DNA from: Miscanthus floridulus
Lineage: Eukaryota; Streptophyta; Magnoliopsida; Poales; Poaceae
Direction: 5' to 3'
Assembly: GCF_019320115.1 (NCBI RefSeq)
Contig: NC_089583.1
Span: 83,841,928-83,905,927 of the forward strand
Length of the DNA stretch: 64,000 nt
Positions within the stretch are counted from its first letter, which is position 1, and each line of letters starts with the position of its first letter. The notes under the pieces are model-generated. The model was given only the letters and a program-made list of their open reading frames with translations. It ran no database searches and had not been told where the DNA came from. The position numbers and the translations under genes were made by a program. Shown in pieces: positions 35,199 to 45,915 of this stretch.

Positions 35199-36401
35199 GA
35201 AGCCCGTCGGACGGCGGGGAATTTAGAGACTTGGCAAAGTTTGCGTGCATTTCATGGGGTGCATCATGATGGACAAAGTCATTGCCAAGTAGGTTAGTGA
35301 ATACTATGGACCCAAATTCCCCTTCCCATGTTAGGTAACTAGTTGTCATTACTTTCAATTAGTATTCATTTCAATTGGTATTGTTTTTCAATTGATATAC
35401 TCTTAAAGCATCTAGTTATCTTTCATGCCTATGTTTGCATTTACATGCTTAAATCTTTTGTCTTGCATTCAATAGGTATAACATATGGTAGGCTTGTTCG
35501 GTTTCATTATCAACCCTTGGAACAAACCTACATGGTTTAAAATTGTTTAGGAGCAAGGCACATAGCTTGTTTTACAATTAATTATCTAATATATGCCAAA
35601 GTCCAAATTATAGATAATCTCTCCCAAATATGATCTTTCAAGTGGTATTTTGATACTTAAATCAATGTGCACAAATTTAGGGGGAGCTTAATCCACAACT
35701 TGGATGCTTTGAGACTAACACTTGTTCAAATGGTATCAATTTTTTCAAACCTATCACATGTGTAGTAGTCTCATTGTAAGGAAATTGGAGTCCCCGGAGT
35801 TAAGCATCATTCTACAATTGGCATCATCATGTTGATTTCATTTCATATTCATATGCTTTCTCCATGCATTATATAGATTAAACTCTCTTGTACAATAAAT
35901 TGCTAATTATGCATATGCTTTGCTTTCTACCATATGTATGCATATATTTAGGGGGAGCTTAGTCTATATAATGTGAGAGTCAAATCTTATGATCCATTTC
36001 ACTCTATACACAAAGGATCATGAAATTTGACCCTCCCTTGTGCTACTAATGTCTTCCTTTTCGGTGTTTGATGCCAAAGGGGGAGAATTTGAAGGACCAA
36101 AGACAAGCATTTAGTTACAAGTAGTAATGGTCCGAGAAAGTGAGGGAAGTAAATTATGGGTTAGTCTAAGTAATGGGAGATTTTTTTTAGAAAGCTAGGC
36201 TTTAATCCATATTATCACATGGGGACATTTGCAAGGGCAAGACAAGCTTTTAAGTAAAGTTTTAATTGGTATATGTCAATTAGTATCATATAACCTTGCC
36301 CTTTGCATTGCATCCTAGCAAGTAGATAGTTTTTAACTTCCAAATTCTTATTATTTGCTTGCTTTGGTCGTGTTGCCATCAATCACCAAAAAGGGGGAGA
36401 T
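35199..36401 (+). other. Copia 3' region with four polypurine-tract-like motifs, no pol
   Basis: No coding capacity. TTTAGGGGGAGCTT occurs at 35676-35689 and again at about 35947-35960, AAAGGGGGAGAATT at 36076-36089, and the terminal AAAAAGGGGGAGATTG at about 36387-36402. Multiple tracts upstream of the 3' LTR are a described Sirevirus trait. The pol genes expected in this position of an autonomous element are missing. Confidence 0.8.
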
Positions 36402-37792
36402 TGTAAGGAAAATGGACCCTAGGCCCATTTACTTTGGATTTTGGTGTTTGGTGACTAACACAACCAAATTGGACTAATGAATTTGTAAGTGTTATGTTTC
36501 GTAGTTCAATAGGGTGCAAGACGTGACTTGGACAAAGGCGACGTGATGATCCGATGATCAACACCATAAGCAAGACCTTAGGAGCACAAGAAAAGACACA
36601 ACATATCAAGCAAAGTCCAAGCACGAAGATAGGAACCAAGCCGGACGCAAGATCATGAAGAAACGAGCTCACAGAGGGCACATGACACTGCACAGGACGC
36701 TCCAATGCACAGGACGCTGCATCGGACGCTGCACAGGACACTTCGATCAAGCAACAACAGAGTCAACAGCAGCGACCGGACGCTGCACAGGACGCTGCAC
36801 CGGACGCTCCGATGCACATGACGCTGCACAGGACGCTGAGTGCCAGAGTCCGGTCAACATCAGTAAGGTTCCAGAGAGTCGTTTTCATGACCAGACGCAT
36901 CCGGTTAGTACTGATAGGACGCTAGTCAGAGTCCGGTCAGTAGTAGAAAAGCGGGATTTCGTCCCCAACGGCTACTTTCTCAGTGGGGCTTATAAATAGA
37001 CCCCCTAACTAGCCATTTAGAGTGTGTGGAACTAAGGAAACATACCAAGGGTGTTGATACACCATTTTAGTGATCTCCAGATGCATAGTGCTTTGTGTTT
37101 TATTAGGTGATTAGCATAAGTGCTTTGCGAAGTGCTTAGGTTGATTAGACCACCGCTTATGCGCTTGCTCTAGGTGTATGCCTAGTGTTTAGTGAGGTTT
37201 GCATACCTCTTGCCACCCTGTGCTTACGAGCACAAGTGTTGTACATCGGAGGGGCTTGAAGTCTTGCGAGATCACACCAACCATGTTTGTGGTGTGGCCA
37301 CCACCGTGTACTGGAGGGAACAAGGCCCACGGCGTTTTGGCCGAAAGCTTGATAGTGAAGACGGCGGGGAGCATCCAGGAGAGGCTTGCCGAGAGGCACA
37401 TCGGAGACCCACTTGCACGTGGGGAAGGCCCAAGGCTATCCATGGAGTCACCCAACCGGGAGCTTGGCCCTTGCGAGGGATTCCTTGCGAGGGGCTCCAA
37501 CAAGGACTAGGGGGAAGCTTGCGCGCTTCTCGATACCTCGATAAAAATACCGGAGTCGTCGATAGGAGTTTGTATATCTCTACCTTGCTCTTTAGCTTCC
37601 GTATTTACATTGATTACTTTACTACGTTTGCGGTAGAGATAGCAACACACTAGCAAAACTATAGTTGCACATCTAGATAGCTTATCTATTGCATATGTTT
37701 TGCTAGGGTTAGAAAAAGAGGCCATAGTTTTAGAAGTTAGAATTTTAAGTTGCCTAATTCACCCCCCCCTCTTAGGCGTCACGGTCCCTTCA
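36402..37792 (+). repeat. 3' LTR of the nested Copia element
   Basis: 1391 bp, colinear with 31602-32980. Differences are scattered substitutions, many between C and T or G and A, plus small indels concentrated in the GGACGCT-rich segment (36680-36850). Confidence 0.94.
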
Positions 37793-37797
37793 ATCGC

Positions 37798-40700
37798 GAT
37801 GGGCGCATAGGAAGTCGATGAGCTCACATTCCTATTTGGCCGAGAGCTGGGTCCTGATCCACACTGTCTTGGTTGGGTCAGTGGGGTCGATCCCCACCGC
37901 CTTAGTTTCCCCGAGTAGGTAGAAGGCCATCAAGGAGGTTGGTTTGTTGCAGTCTGGGACTGCTGGAGTCAATTACTCCTTGAGCCATAGGAGCTTGGAG
38001 GAGTTGATGACGGTGGTGACGAGCTCAAAATGCTCGTAGTCACACGTGAAGGCGTGCGAGAAGGCGCTGCTCACGGTGATGATACCATTCAATCCTAGCA
38101 TTTTTAGCTTGAGGTAGGTGTAGTTGAGGATCACCATGAATTTGGCGTAGCATGGCCACCCTAAGATGGCGTGCTAGGACCCTAGGAAGTCCACCACTTC
38201 GAAGGTGAGGACCTCCGAGCAGAAGTTGGCTCAGTTGCCAAATGTGACGGGCAGGTCGATCTACCCGAGCAGGTACGCCTGCGCTCCTAGGATCACGCCG
38301 TGGAAGGGAGAGCCCGCTGGGCGGAGTTCCGACCGGGGGATACGCATGGCATTGACGGTGTCGACATAGAGGATGTTGAGGCCACTGCTTCCATCCATTA
38401 GCACCTTGGTGAGGTGCTTCTTGCGGATGATGGGGTCGACGATGAGCGGGTAGCGTCCTGGTCTAGCGATGTGGGAGGGATGTTCCCTCTGATCTTCAGG
38501 GGATCGGAGATTTTGACCAGCTAAGGAAGGAGGGGATGGCCATCTCGGTGGTGCATGCCTCTCTATAGCGCACCTTATGCTAGTGCTTGGAGCAGATGGC
38601 GTCGGATCCCCTAAAGATCATGGTGCATTCCTCGAGGTCAGGGAAGCTATCCCCATCCTTGCCCGCCGTGCCTCCTTTTTTGGCTGCCTTCTCTTTGTCA
38701 TCTCCTTCTTTTGGCCCACCGGCCTATCACAGGAAATGTTTGACGGGATAGGCGTGGTTGGTGCATGGGCTATCCATGAGCTTGTTGAAGTAGTTAGGCA
38801 GGCCCTGCTGGGGCTGGTTGCCCATGCAATCAGCTACGGCGACCAACGCGGTGTTGGTCGATCGGCGTCAATCCTTTTTGTTCTTCTTGCCCCTATACGT
38901 GGAGGGGCCCTCGTCTTGGTCCTCGCACTTGGCCTTACCTTTGTCCCAGCCTCCATTGAAGACCGCTCCGACCACCTCCTCACCGGAGGCATGGTTCGTG
39001 GTGATGTCGAGCAAGTCGCGGGTGGTATGGGGCTTTAGGCAGCCAAGCTTGTGGATCAGGGACTCGTAGGTTGTCCCAAAGAGGAATGCGCTGATGATGC
39101 CCACGTCGACGATGTCAGGGAGGGAGTTGCATCATTGGGAGAACCTACGGATGTAATCCTATAGGGACTCACTATGCTCCTATTGGCAGCTCTTGAGGTC
39201 CCAGGAGTTACTAGGGCGGATATATGTCCCCTAGAAATTTTTGACAAATGTCCTCTTGAGGTCCGCCCAGTCGTGGATGCTGTCGTGCGGGAGGAATTCA
39301 AGCCATGCCTGAACATGTTCCCCCACGTAGATGGGGAGATATTGAATGATGAAATGGTCATCATCCACCCCTACGGCTCGATAGGTGAGCTAGAAATCTT
39401 CGAGCCATATACCGGGGTTCGTCTCCCTAGTGTACTTGGCGATGTTGGTGGGTGATCGGAAGCGCTATGGGAATGGCTCTCTCTGGATGGGTTGGCCAAA
39501 GGCCCGTGGTCCTAGGCCATCTAGGCTGGGACTCTGGTCGTATGGCCAGCGACCATGCCTGGGGCGCATTTCACCACTCCCCTCAATGGTCTAGCCGGGG
39601 GCTGTGTTGCCTGCCCTCATCATCGCCCGATGGACGTCATCATCATGTCGGGCCTGATGTCGGTTGCTAATGACGTTGCGAGCATCTTGGTTTGGACCGA
39701 GCCATTCGTGTACCGATGGTCGATGTGGAGCAGGCGCCGGGTCAGACCGCGGTGCAGCTACAGCCTCCTGTGTCGCGCTTGGCGGCTGTAGCAGTGAGCG
39801 GATGGAGCGATCCATCTGGTGCGTGCCCACTCCCCTGGTGGGGAGAGAGTCCATGAGTCGGAGTCATGATGCAGAGCTTTCTGCCTATTGAACGGCGACG
39901 GCTTCCACTAGCGCCCGAAGGTCCCGGTGGACCGCCTGCTCCTAGGGGTTGACAGGCTCGAGAACACTGCATAGAAGCGTTGCCATAGTGGCGATGTTCT
40001 GGTAGCCTGACCGAACTATGGGGGATCATTCCCCTCATCCATGATGTCGCGCAGGACCTGGCGGGCGCCGCTCACTGGGTTACGCACATGGGGCACAACA
40101 TGCTGCACCAAGTGCACCTGTGCAGGTGGTGGCTAGTTCTGCTGCCATTGTCATAGCTCCTCACCATGCTCTTGTGCGAGCACGAGGGCCTCCGCACAAG
40201 GGTTCGGAGGGGTGTGAGTCTACAAGAACTTCGCTACCACCACGTGACTGTCCTAGAGCATCCACCATAGCGTACTCCTAAGACGGATGGTGGCTAGGTG
40301 CCACATCACCGATGCTAGAGCCATCGCTCTCAACCTCATCATCTAGGAGTTTGTGGAAAGTGGTGGGAGCATAGCTTGACATTCCCATGAATTCAGATGT
40401 GAGAGGGGGCGGCGCCAGTGTCCTTTGGAGCCCCTGAGCATACGCATCTACGGGGGACATGAGACCATAGGGGAACCGGTCGTACGGTGGTTGCGGTGCG
40501 GACAATGGAGTCCCTCTGGATAATCGGTGGAAGATAGTAAATAGCAAGTAAATAATTGCATGTACATTACTCACAGTGGGGTTTGAGCCAAGCGTTTGCT
40601 TGGAATGATGCGTAGGCGCCTCGTCGTTGAAGTTGTTGGGTGTCTCGGAGCCAATGGAGGGCGCCCCTCCGATGGGTGTCGGGATGGGTGCCTCCTCACA

Positions 40701-40935
40701 GAGGTGGAGCATGCCGAGCCGGTCAGCGATGAAGTCCAGGCTTCCAAAGAGGAAGGCCTAGGACGGCTCGAAGACAGGTGGAACCCACATCCCAATAGGT
40801 GGGAGTGTGGGAAACTCCAGCGAGCCAAAGCAAGTCATATCGCTTGAGCCTGCCATGATGAAGATGGTAGAAAATGGACCATTCAATGACCAAAAAGCGT
40901 GAACGTACAACGTCTTCCCCACGGACGACGCCAAC
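37798..40935 (-). pseudogene. Gypsy gag and protease region, heavily decayed
   Basis: Minus-strand coding remnants between the nested Copia and the 5' LTR. At about 38120-38290 the text resembles the end of the aspartic protease domain (a block like LPVTFG, then SEVLTFEVVDF, then LGWPCYAKFM). At 38868-39104 a gag-like block (LIHKLGCLKPHTTRDLLDI, then a Lys/Asp-rich tail) is visible, and 39260-40850 is N-terminal gag. Stops and frameshifts are frequent, so exact limits cannot be given. The longest plus-strand open frames (38577-39038, 39174-39455) are shadows. Confidence 0.65.
40920..40935 (-). promoter_or_regulatory. Gypsy primer-binding site
   Basis: On the minus strand the bases directly after the 5' LTR read GTTGGCGTCGTCCGTGGGG, the usual form of this site in grass Gypsy elements. 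Which tRNA it pairs with I cannot tell from the sequence. Confidence 0.6.
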
Positions 40936-42120
40936 TATCGGTGCAGAAAGTGACCAATATGTAAATATTTGTAGTTTTGCTGTACGTTGTGATAGGATGT
41001 GGCCTAGCACTCAATGACACAGGGTTTATACTAGTTCAGGCAATGTGCCCTACATCCAGTTTGAGTCGGTCAGTGACTTTATTCTTGAGCCTAGGTGCTC
41101 GAAGTTTGCTATGGGGTTACAAACGAGAGGGAGTAAGATGGGGGTGCAAGAGGTCCGGTCGAACTCTGGTTTGAAGGGTCGAGTGACAGGAGCTCCTACG
41201 TGCGCTGAGTGTTTGAGCATGTGCTCGAGGTTTAAACCTAGAGGTTCTATTGTTGTGTGTGAGTGAACTGATTGATCCCCTACAGTTGGGAGAGAGCGCA
41301 TCTCTTTTTATAGATGAAGGGGATGGCCTTACAAGTGAGAGAGAGAGAGAGAGTATGTATGCTACTAAGTCTTTATTGCCCAAGCCATCGTGTATAAGAT
41401 GATTTGTAGGCACCCACAATACTGTTGATGTTTGACGCATGTGGGAGGTCTTTCACTATGGTCACGAGGTATGGTAAATGTCGGCACCCACAACACTGTG
41501 GATCCCTAGATACATGTGGGAGGCATTACCGTGTTTGCCTGGTATGGGAATTGATGGCGCCCGCAACACTGTAGGGTAAATGTCAGTGCTCTCAACACTG
41601 TTGGAGTTCTAACATGCCTAGAAGGTTGCAGGGTGCCCTTCTGCCATGCTCTGTTGGTATTGTCTTGCAGGTGTACAAGGTACGGTCTTTGGTATTGCTG
41701 TTGACTTAAGCGTCCTGCTTTACTTGCTCTGCCCATTTCCTAGTCCTCATCGAGCGGGCATCCCTGGTCGGTTGGTCCCAATCGGCTCCGACTGCGCCAG
41801 TTGGAGAAGAGCTATAAGCAAAGGTTCGGTGCATCCCCGGTTGGAGTCGGGCGGCGTTTTGGCCAGGCCTTTCAGTCAGAGAGATGGGCCAAAGTCGGAA
41901 GCGAGGCCTTCCCGTCGGAGAGACGGGCCAGAGTCGAAAGCGAGCATTGTTCCTCTTTGGCCAGGCCTTTCGGTCGGAGAGGTGGATAGCTCTTCTGGCC
42001 TGTCGTTCAGGTAGTTTTGGGCTGGCCCAGGAGTTACGGGTTGTTCACGACGTTGTCTGCTAAGCCGAGCCTTTGCTAGGAAGCCGATCCATGAGGGACC
42101 CTGAGTTTATGAACCCGACA
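40936..42120 (-). repeat. 5' LTR of the Gypsy element
   Basis: 1185 bp, colinear with 21323-22489. It has a (GA)n tract at 41337-41353. Its inner end reads TATCGG in place of TGTCGG on the plus strand. It is followed on the right by the TSD GGTAG. Confidence 0.93.
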
Positions 42121-42125
42121 GGTAG

Positions 42126-42748
42126 TGAGAAATGAGATGAAATGATAGATGCCAGAGTTCTTGTTACTAATATACACATTGAGTCTTTACTAGTGCTATT
42201 AGATATGTAAGTTTTTGTGTGAATCATCAGTGGGTGGACTGGGTGCACAATCTACCGCTTAATTTCTGCTTGAATGCATTCTACTATACATACCAGATCT
42301 AAATGAGTGTATGGTGTTAACAATAGCTTGGCAACGCTTCTTTGCTCTCGTAGTCTGCACGGTTTACATAAGTTATCCGATACTGGGGCTGTCGTAAAAA
42401 ATCAGGACAAAGCCTTGGGCCTTTTCTTTAAAAAATTGATGATGATTCACTAACAATAAGCATGTTCTTTATTTCTTTTAACATAGATGACTATTATGAC
42501 AAAAATTGCAATTATATCTAAGCTTCTCGAGGAAAAAGAAAATCCAATATATTTAGAAGAAAGGAGGTAAGTTAAAAACAGAAATTGAGATAAGAACAAC
42601 ACATCCTTTTTTATTCTGACATCATAAATGATCACTCTCTCAACAAGCAGAAGTTTCTCTCGTTACATGACCCATGTATTACAAGGGCTCTTCACAGCGT
42701 TCTGTCATTCTATGGTTACAACTTACACGACAACTAATAATAAAACAA
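42126..42748. other. Host flank between Gypsy insertion and the plastid-type pseudogene
   Basis: AT-rich DNA that includes the probable 3' untranslated region of the minus-strand gene ending at 42749. No other feature is seen. Confidence 0.4.
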
Positions 42749-44916
42749 CTAAACCTTAGAAAGGGTTTTCGGAACCCATATGTAACCATGGGTCTGCACA
42801 TACCCCATCCTCTTGCTCAACTCGTCGGCTTCTTGTGGTCCTTGGGTTCCCAGCGTGTATGGAACGAACTTCAGCTTGCCACCATCGATGTCGTGAAGTA
42901 AAGGAGTGAAGATTTCCCATATAGCCTGCAACCAACAAACACACTATCAAAACAAGTAATTCTCAAGGCAGCCCATTGCAAAGGAAGTACGTATGCATGA
43001 CCAATCACAAACCCTCAGTTCTTCTCGGTGAACAAAGTGTTGCTGTTCTGCTGGTCTCCTCTTATCCTGATGAAACATAGTTATCGGTAAGTATACCATG
43101 ACTCAAGAAGAATTGTTTTATCCACAAAGTTTCAGAGAACTGAATGTGCTGGAAACAAATTTAGCATAAGGGAATGTTTGACTTTAAATTCCAAGATAAT
43201 AAGTTGAAATTTCAAAATGCAACATGGAGATGCAATGAACAACTCAATATAGGGTGCCAACATATACTTTATCTTTTCAACAGACACTGTAAACGACATG
43301 GAAAATGCTACACAAATCCAATTGGATCGACACAGCTGTAAAGCCCAATTAGGTGGGAAAAATAATCGACATTCAAGTTCTTGACAAATAAACTATTTTG
43401 TTGTACAAGTCTAGGATGCTGTAAGATCCAAAAGTATCAATATGCTATGCTATGCTCTACCCTATCCTATGCTATGCTGCTCTATTTAAGCTCTGATTAG
43501 TGTCACATGTACAACTATGCTTCATTGTCCAAGGAACACCAAATCTTCCAACGATATATCCAAGCGATTTCAAATGCTTATAAGCCTGGAACAATATGAG
43601 CTATGAAGAATACAGAAGTTTAAGCAAAGAATCTAGCAACCTTACAACTAGTTTAAACAAAGTAAGTTGACATGTAGTTCCACATATCCAAGATCAGTAA
43701 GATGTTGCAATCCTAAACATGCCTCAACAACTAGGCAATGATTTAGAAGACTTCATTCTGTGAGCGTTAACGTTTCCTTCATCTGCTATCATCTGCTGGT
43801 TCAGGCTAGCAGCCATGTTGTTGGCAGCCATGCCCTCAAGGCCTTGAAAGTGGCACCAGTACCTGTTGGTTCAAATGACCTAAAAAATAAAAAAAACATT
43901 AGAAGATGAGCTGCTTCCTTTGGAAGAAAAACAACATGCAATTCCTATCAAACAAGTGCTTGACAGAAGCATCAGCCAATAAGGAAACGAATGTACACCA
44001 TACAGATCATGATGTTATAGGTTTGATCCCATCCATGCTAAGATGCAGGGGTGATGCCACCAATGGAATTGGAAATAAATGGAGTATCATCTGAACCAAA
44101 AGAGCTGGCAAATATTCAGAGTTCAGAACTGAGGCATGTAAAATGCTAAGGTAACAGGCAAGACAAGTTTAAGCGATATTATTCAGATAGGTAACGAAAT
44201 CAACTGTTCAAATCATCCCACGTGGAACAACGAAAATGAAAAGGGACATACTCAGTACATGACAATTTTAATTAGCAGGAAAAAACACTTGGGTGTCATA
44301 TTGGCATATTCATATTTCTATACAACAATTCGGTAACTTATGTATCCAATCATGGACCTTTAGACAATAGAGTTTCAGGCAGAGGACAAACAAGCTATAA
44401 CAATTCTTATTCACTTAAGTATCACTATTTGTTGCTTTATAACAACAATGCCTTCGTTTGCTTGCTTGTCTTAGCCTGCAGACTTCAACTGAAAGGAAGC
44501 AATGCAAGCAGCAGAGGAAGAGGAGAGCAACAGGTGTGTACCATCTGGCCGTTGGTGAGTAGCGACACATTGGGGATGGGTCTGAAGCCGGGATGCGCGT
44601 CCCCGCCGCGGTCGTAGCTCATCTGCGCCCTGAGCATGGACTCGGCGACGTACTACGGGTCGTCATCGTGCCCCGTGCCGCCGTCCTGCAGGCCGAACTC
44701 GCGCTCCAGGTCATCGACACCGTCCTCCTTCTCGTCGCCCGCCACACGTGAGCAACCCTCGCGGCGCTCGTGCTCGTAGCAGGCGCGACAGTTGGTGGTG
44801 GGCACCGGCTTGCCGAGCCCGCCCTCCGGCTTCGCCACCACGGACCGCCGTGTCCGTGGACGCGCGCACCTCACCACCCGCACCCCCCGGGCTGCGGGGA
44901 CGACCGTCGCCGCCAT
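42749..44916 (-). pseudogene. Four-exon gene for a predicted plastid protein, two in-frame stops
   Basis: Exons on minus: 44542-44916 (125 codons from the first ATG), 43772-43879 (36), 43013-43066 (18) and 42749-42925 (59 with stop). All have GT/AG borders and keep phase 0, giving 237 residues if stops are ignored. The N-terminus (MAATVVPAARGVRVVRCARP) is Ala/Arg/Val-rich and lacks acidic residues, like a chloroplast transit peptide. A CRACYEHERREGC segment and a conserved-looking C-terminus ([16 protein letters not shown]) follow. I do not recognise the family. A TAG (44653-44655) lies in exon 1 and a TGA (43871-43873) opens exon 2, each followed by good coding text in the same frame. This suggests recent nonsense mutations, possibly CAG or GAG to TAG and CGA to TGA. 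It is divergent from the rhomboid gene. Confidence 0.7.
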
Positions 44917-45129
44917 GACCGGGAGCGCAGTCGCCGCCGTGGCCTCCACGTGCTCGGTTGGGGAGATGAGGGCTGTTGAGAAGGGGTCGGGCCCGGATCT
45001 CGATGGAGACGAAGCAGGACCGGCGTAGCGCGTCGAGGTCCTCCCGTGGACAAATCAACGACGGCGGACGGCGGCGGCACCGAGACGGAGAATACAGAGA
45101 CGGCGGAGAATGGTTAGACAAAAATATTC

Positions 45130-45660
45130 ATCTTTTTTTTAAAGCAAATATTCATCTACGTATAGTACTTAAAGCATACATCCCAACTATACTACTCAAA
45201 ACATTATTTTTATAATTATGGATTTACCATTTTACCTTTATTAAAAAAATTACTACGAAAAAGGAATCGCCACTCTTTTATTTCAAGTCATAATCCTCTC
45301 AACTTTGAAATCGTTGCGGCGCATATGGGCCCACCAACCATAGACACATCTAACACCTCCCTCATTGACGCCTCTCAACACCTTTCCTCGTATGGATCCA
45401 CCAATCATAGACACATCTCACGCTTTCTGACGCCTCCCCAACCATAATAAAAAAATCATTTTTATAATATACTTTCTTTAGCATCATAAACATTTACCTA
45501 CATATTTGATCAAACTTTAGATACTTTAACTGAGAATACATCTAGAAATATATTTTTTGGGATAGAGAAAAACTAGCAATTCTCATTTACCAAGGAATTT
45601 AACGGACATTTCACATCAACTCTGTGTAACTGTCTGACCGAACTCGTATTTGTGCTTTCT
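45130..45660. other. Intergenic between divergent genes, with a ~80-bp imperfect repeat
   Basis: AT-rich stretch. Two imperfect copies of a CCACCAA(C/T)CATAGACACATCT block lie about 80 bp apart at 45331-45351 and 45408-45428. No transposon ends are identified. Confidence 0.45.
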
Positions 45661-45684
45661 AGTACGTACTAGTGTCTTTTAACG

Positions 45685-45915
45685 GACAGATGGGCCTAAA
45701 TTTGTGGGGCCGTGGGCTAGGCCCACATTACTGGTCGTTCCAAGGCCCCCAACCCAGACTAGCCAAATCCGAGAATCCCACAGTGGGCCCCGGTTGACAG
45801 CCCCACGTACGGCTCTCCTTCCTATGCCGCCTCCCCAAGCAAAGGGAGACGAAGAAAGCTCAAAACTCAAAAGGCGTCGCGGCTCCCCGGGGTCCACACA
45901 CAGGCGGTGGTGCCC
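45685..45915 (+). promoter_or_regulatory. Promoter/5' leader of the rhomboid gene with site II elements
   Basis: TGGGCC at 45691-45696, GGCCCAC at 45720-45726 and TGGGCC at 45784-45789 lie 120-225 bp upstream of the start codon. TGGGCC/GGCCCA (site II) motifs are common in promoters of nuclear genes for organelle proteins. No TATA box is evident near the expected position. Confidence 0.55.

Larger units (their letters stand above)
31602..37792 (+). mobile_element. Non-autonomous Copia (Sirevirus-type) LTR retrotransposon nested in Gypsy pol, TSD ATCGC
   Basis: LTRs at 31602-32980 (1379 bp) and 36402-37792 (1391 bp) start TGTAAGG and end CCCTTCA. The 5-bp TSD ATCGC is perfect (31597-31601 and 37793-37797). 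The primer-binding site TGGTATCAGAGC (32983-32994) matches the usual initiator-methionine tRNA complement, and a polypurine tract AAAAAGGGGGAGAT precedes the 3' LTR. The 3.4-kb interior carries only gag; no protease, integrase or reverse transcriptase is found. It must have moved with enzymes supplied by another element. Confidence 0.94.
21323..42120 (-). mobile_element. Gypsy LTR retrotransposon, Tat/Grande type, 20.8 kb including nested insertions
   Basis: LTRs lie at 21323-22489 and 40936-42120. They begin TGTCGGGTTCATAAACCC on the minus strand (the 22489 copy has decayed to TATCGGG) and end CACCGACA. The 5-bp TSD GGTAG (21318-21322 and 42121-42125) is perfect. Reading leftward from the 5' LTR at the right, I see a primer-binding-type GTTGGCGTCGTCCGTGGGG, gag remnants, protease-like text, reverse transcriptase, RNase H, integrase, an antisense frame and a tandem-repeat 3' region. 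Subtracting the two nested insertions (2420 and 6191 bp plus TSDs) leaves about 12.2 kb. All coding parts are broken. The integrase-then-antisense-ORF-then-tandem-array order is the known layout of the Tat lineage. Confidence 0.93.

Noticed and set aside
38577..39455. Plus-strand ORFs of 153 and 93 codons
   Set aside because: They overlap minus-strand Gypsy gag remnants and show no recognisable content, so they are shadows.
44653..44949. Single-exon 98-residue gene starting upstream at 44949
   Set aside because: The upstream start is GTG. The first ATG in frame is at 44916, and the frame continues past the stop into spliced exons, so it is part of the four-exon pseudogene.
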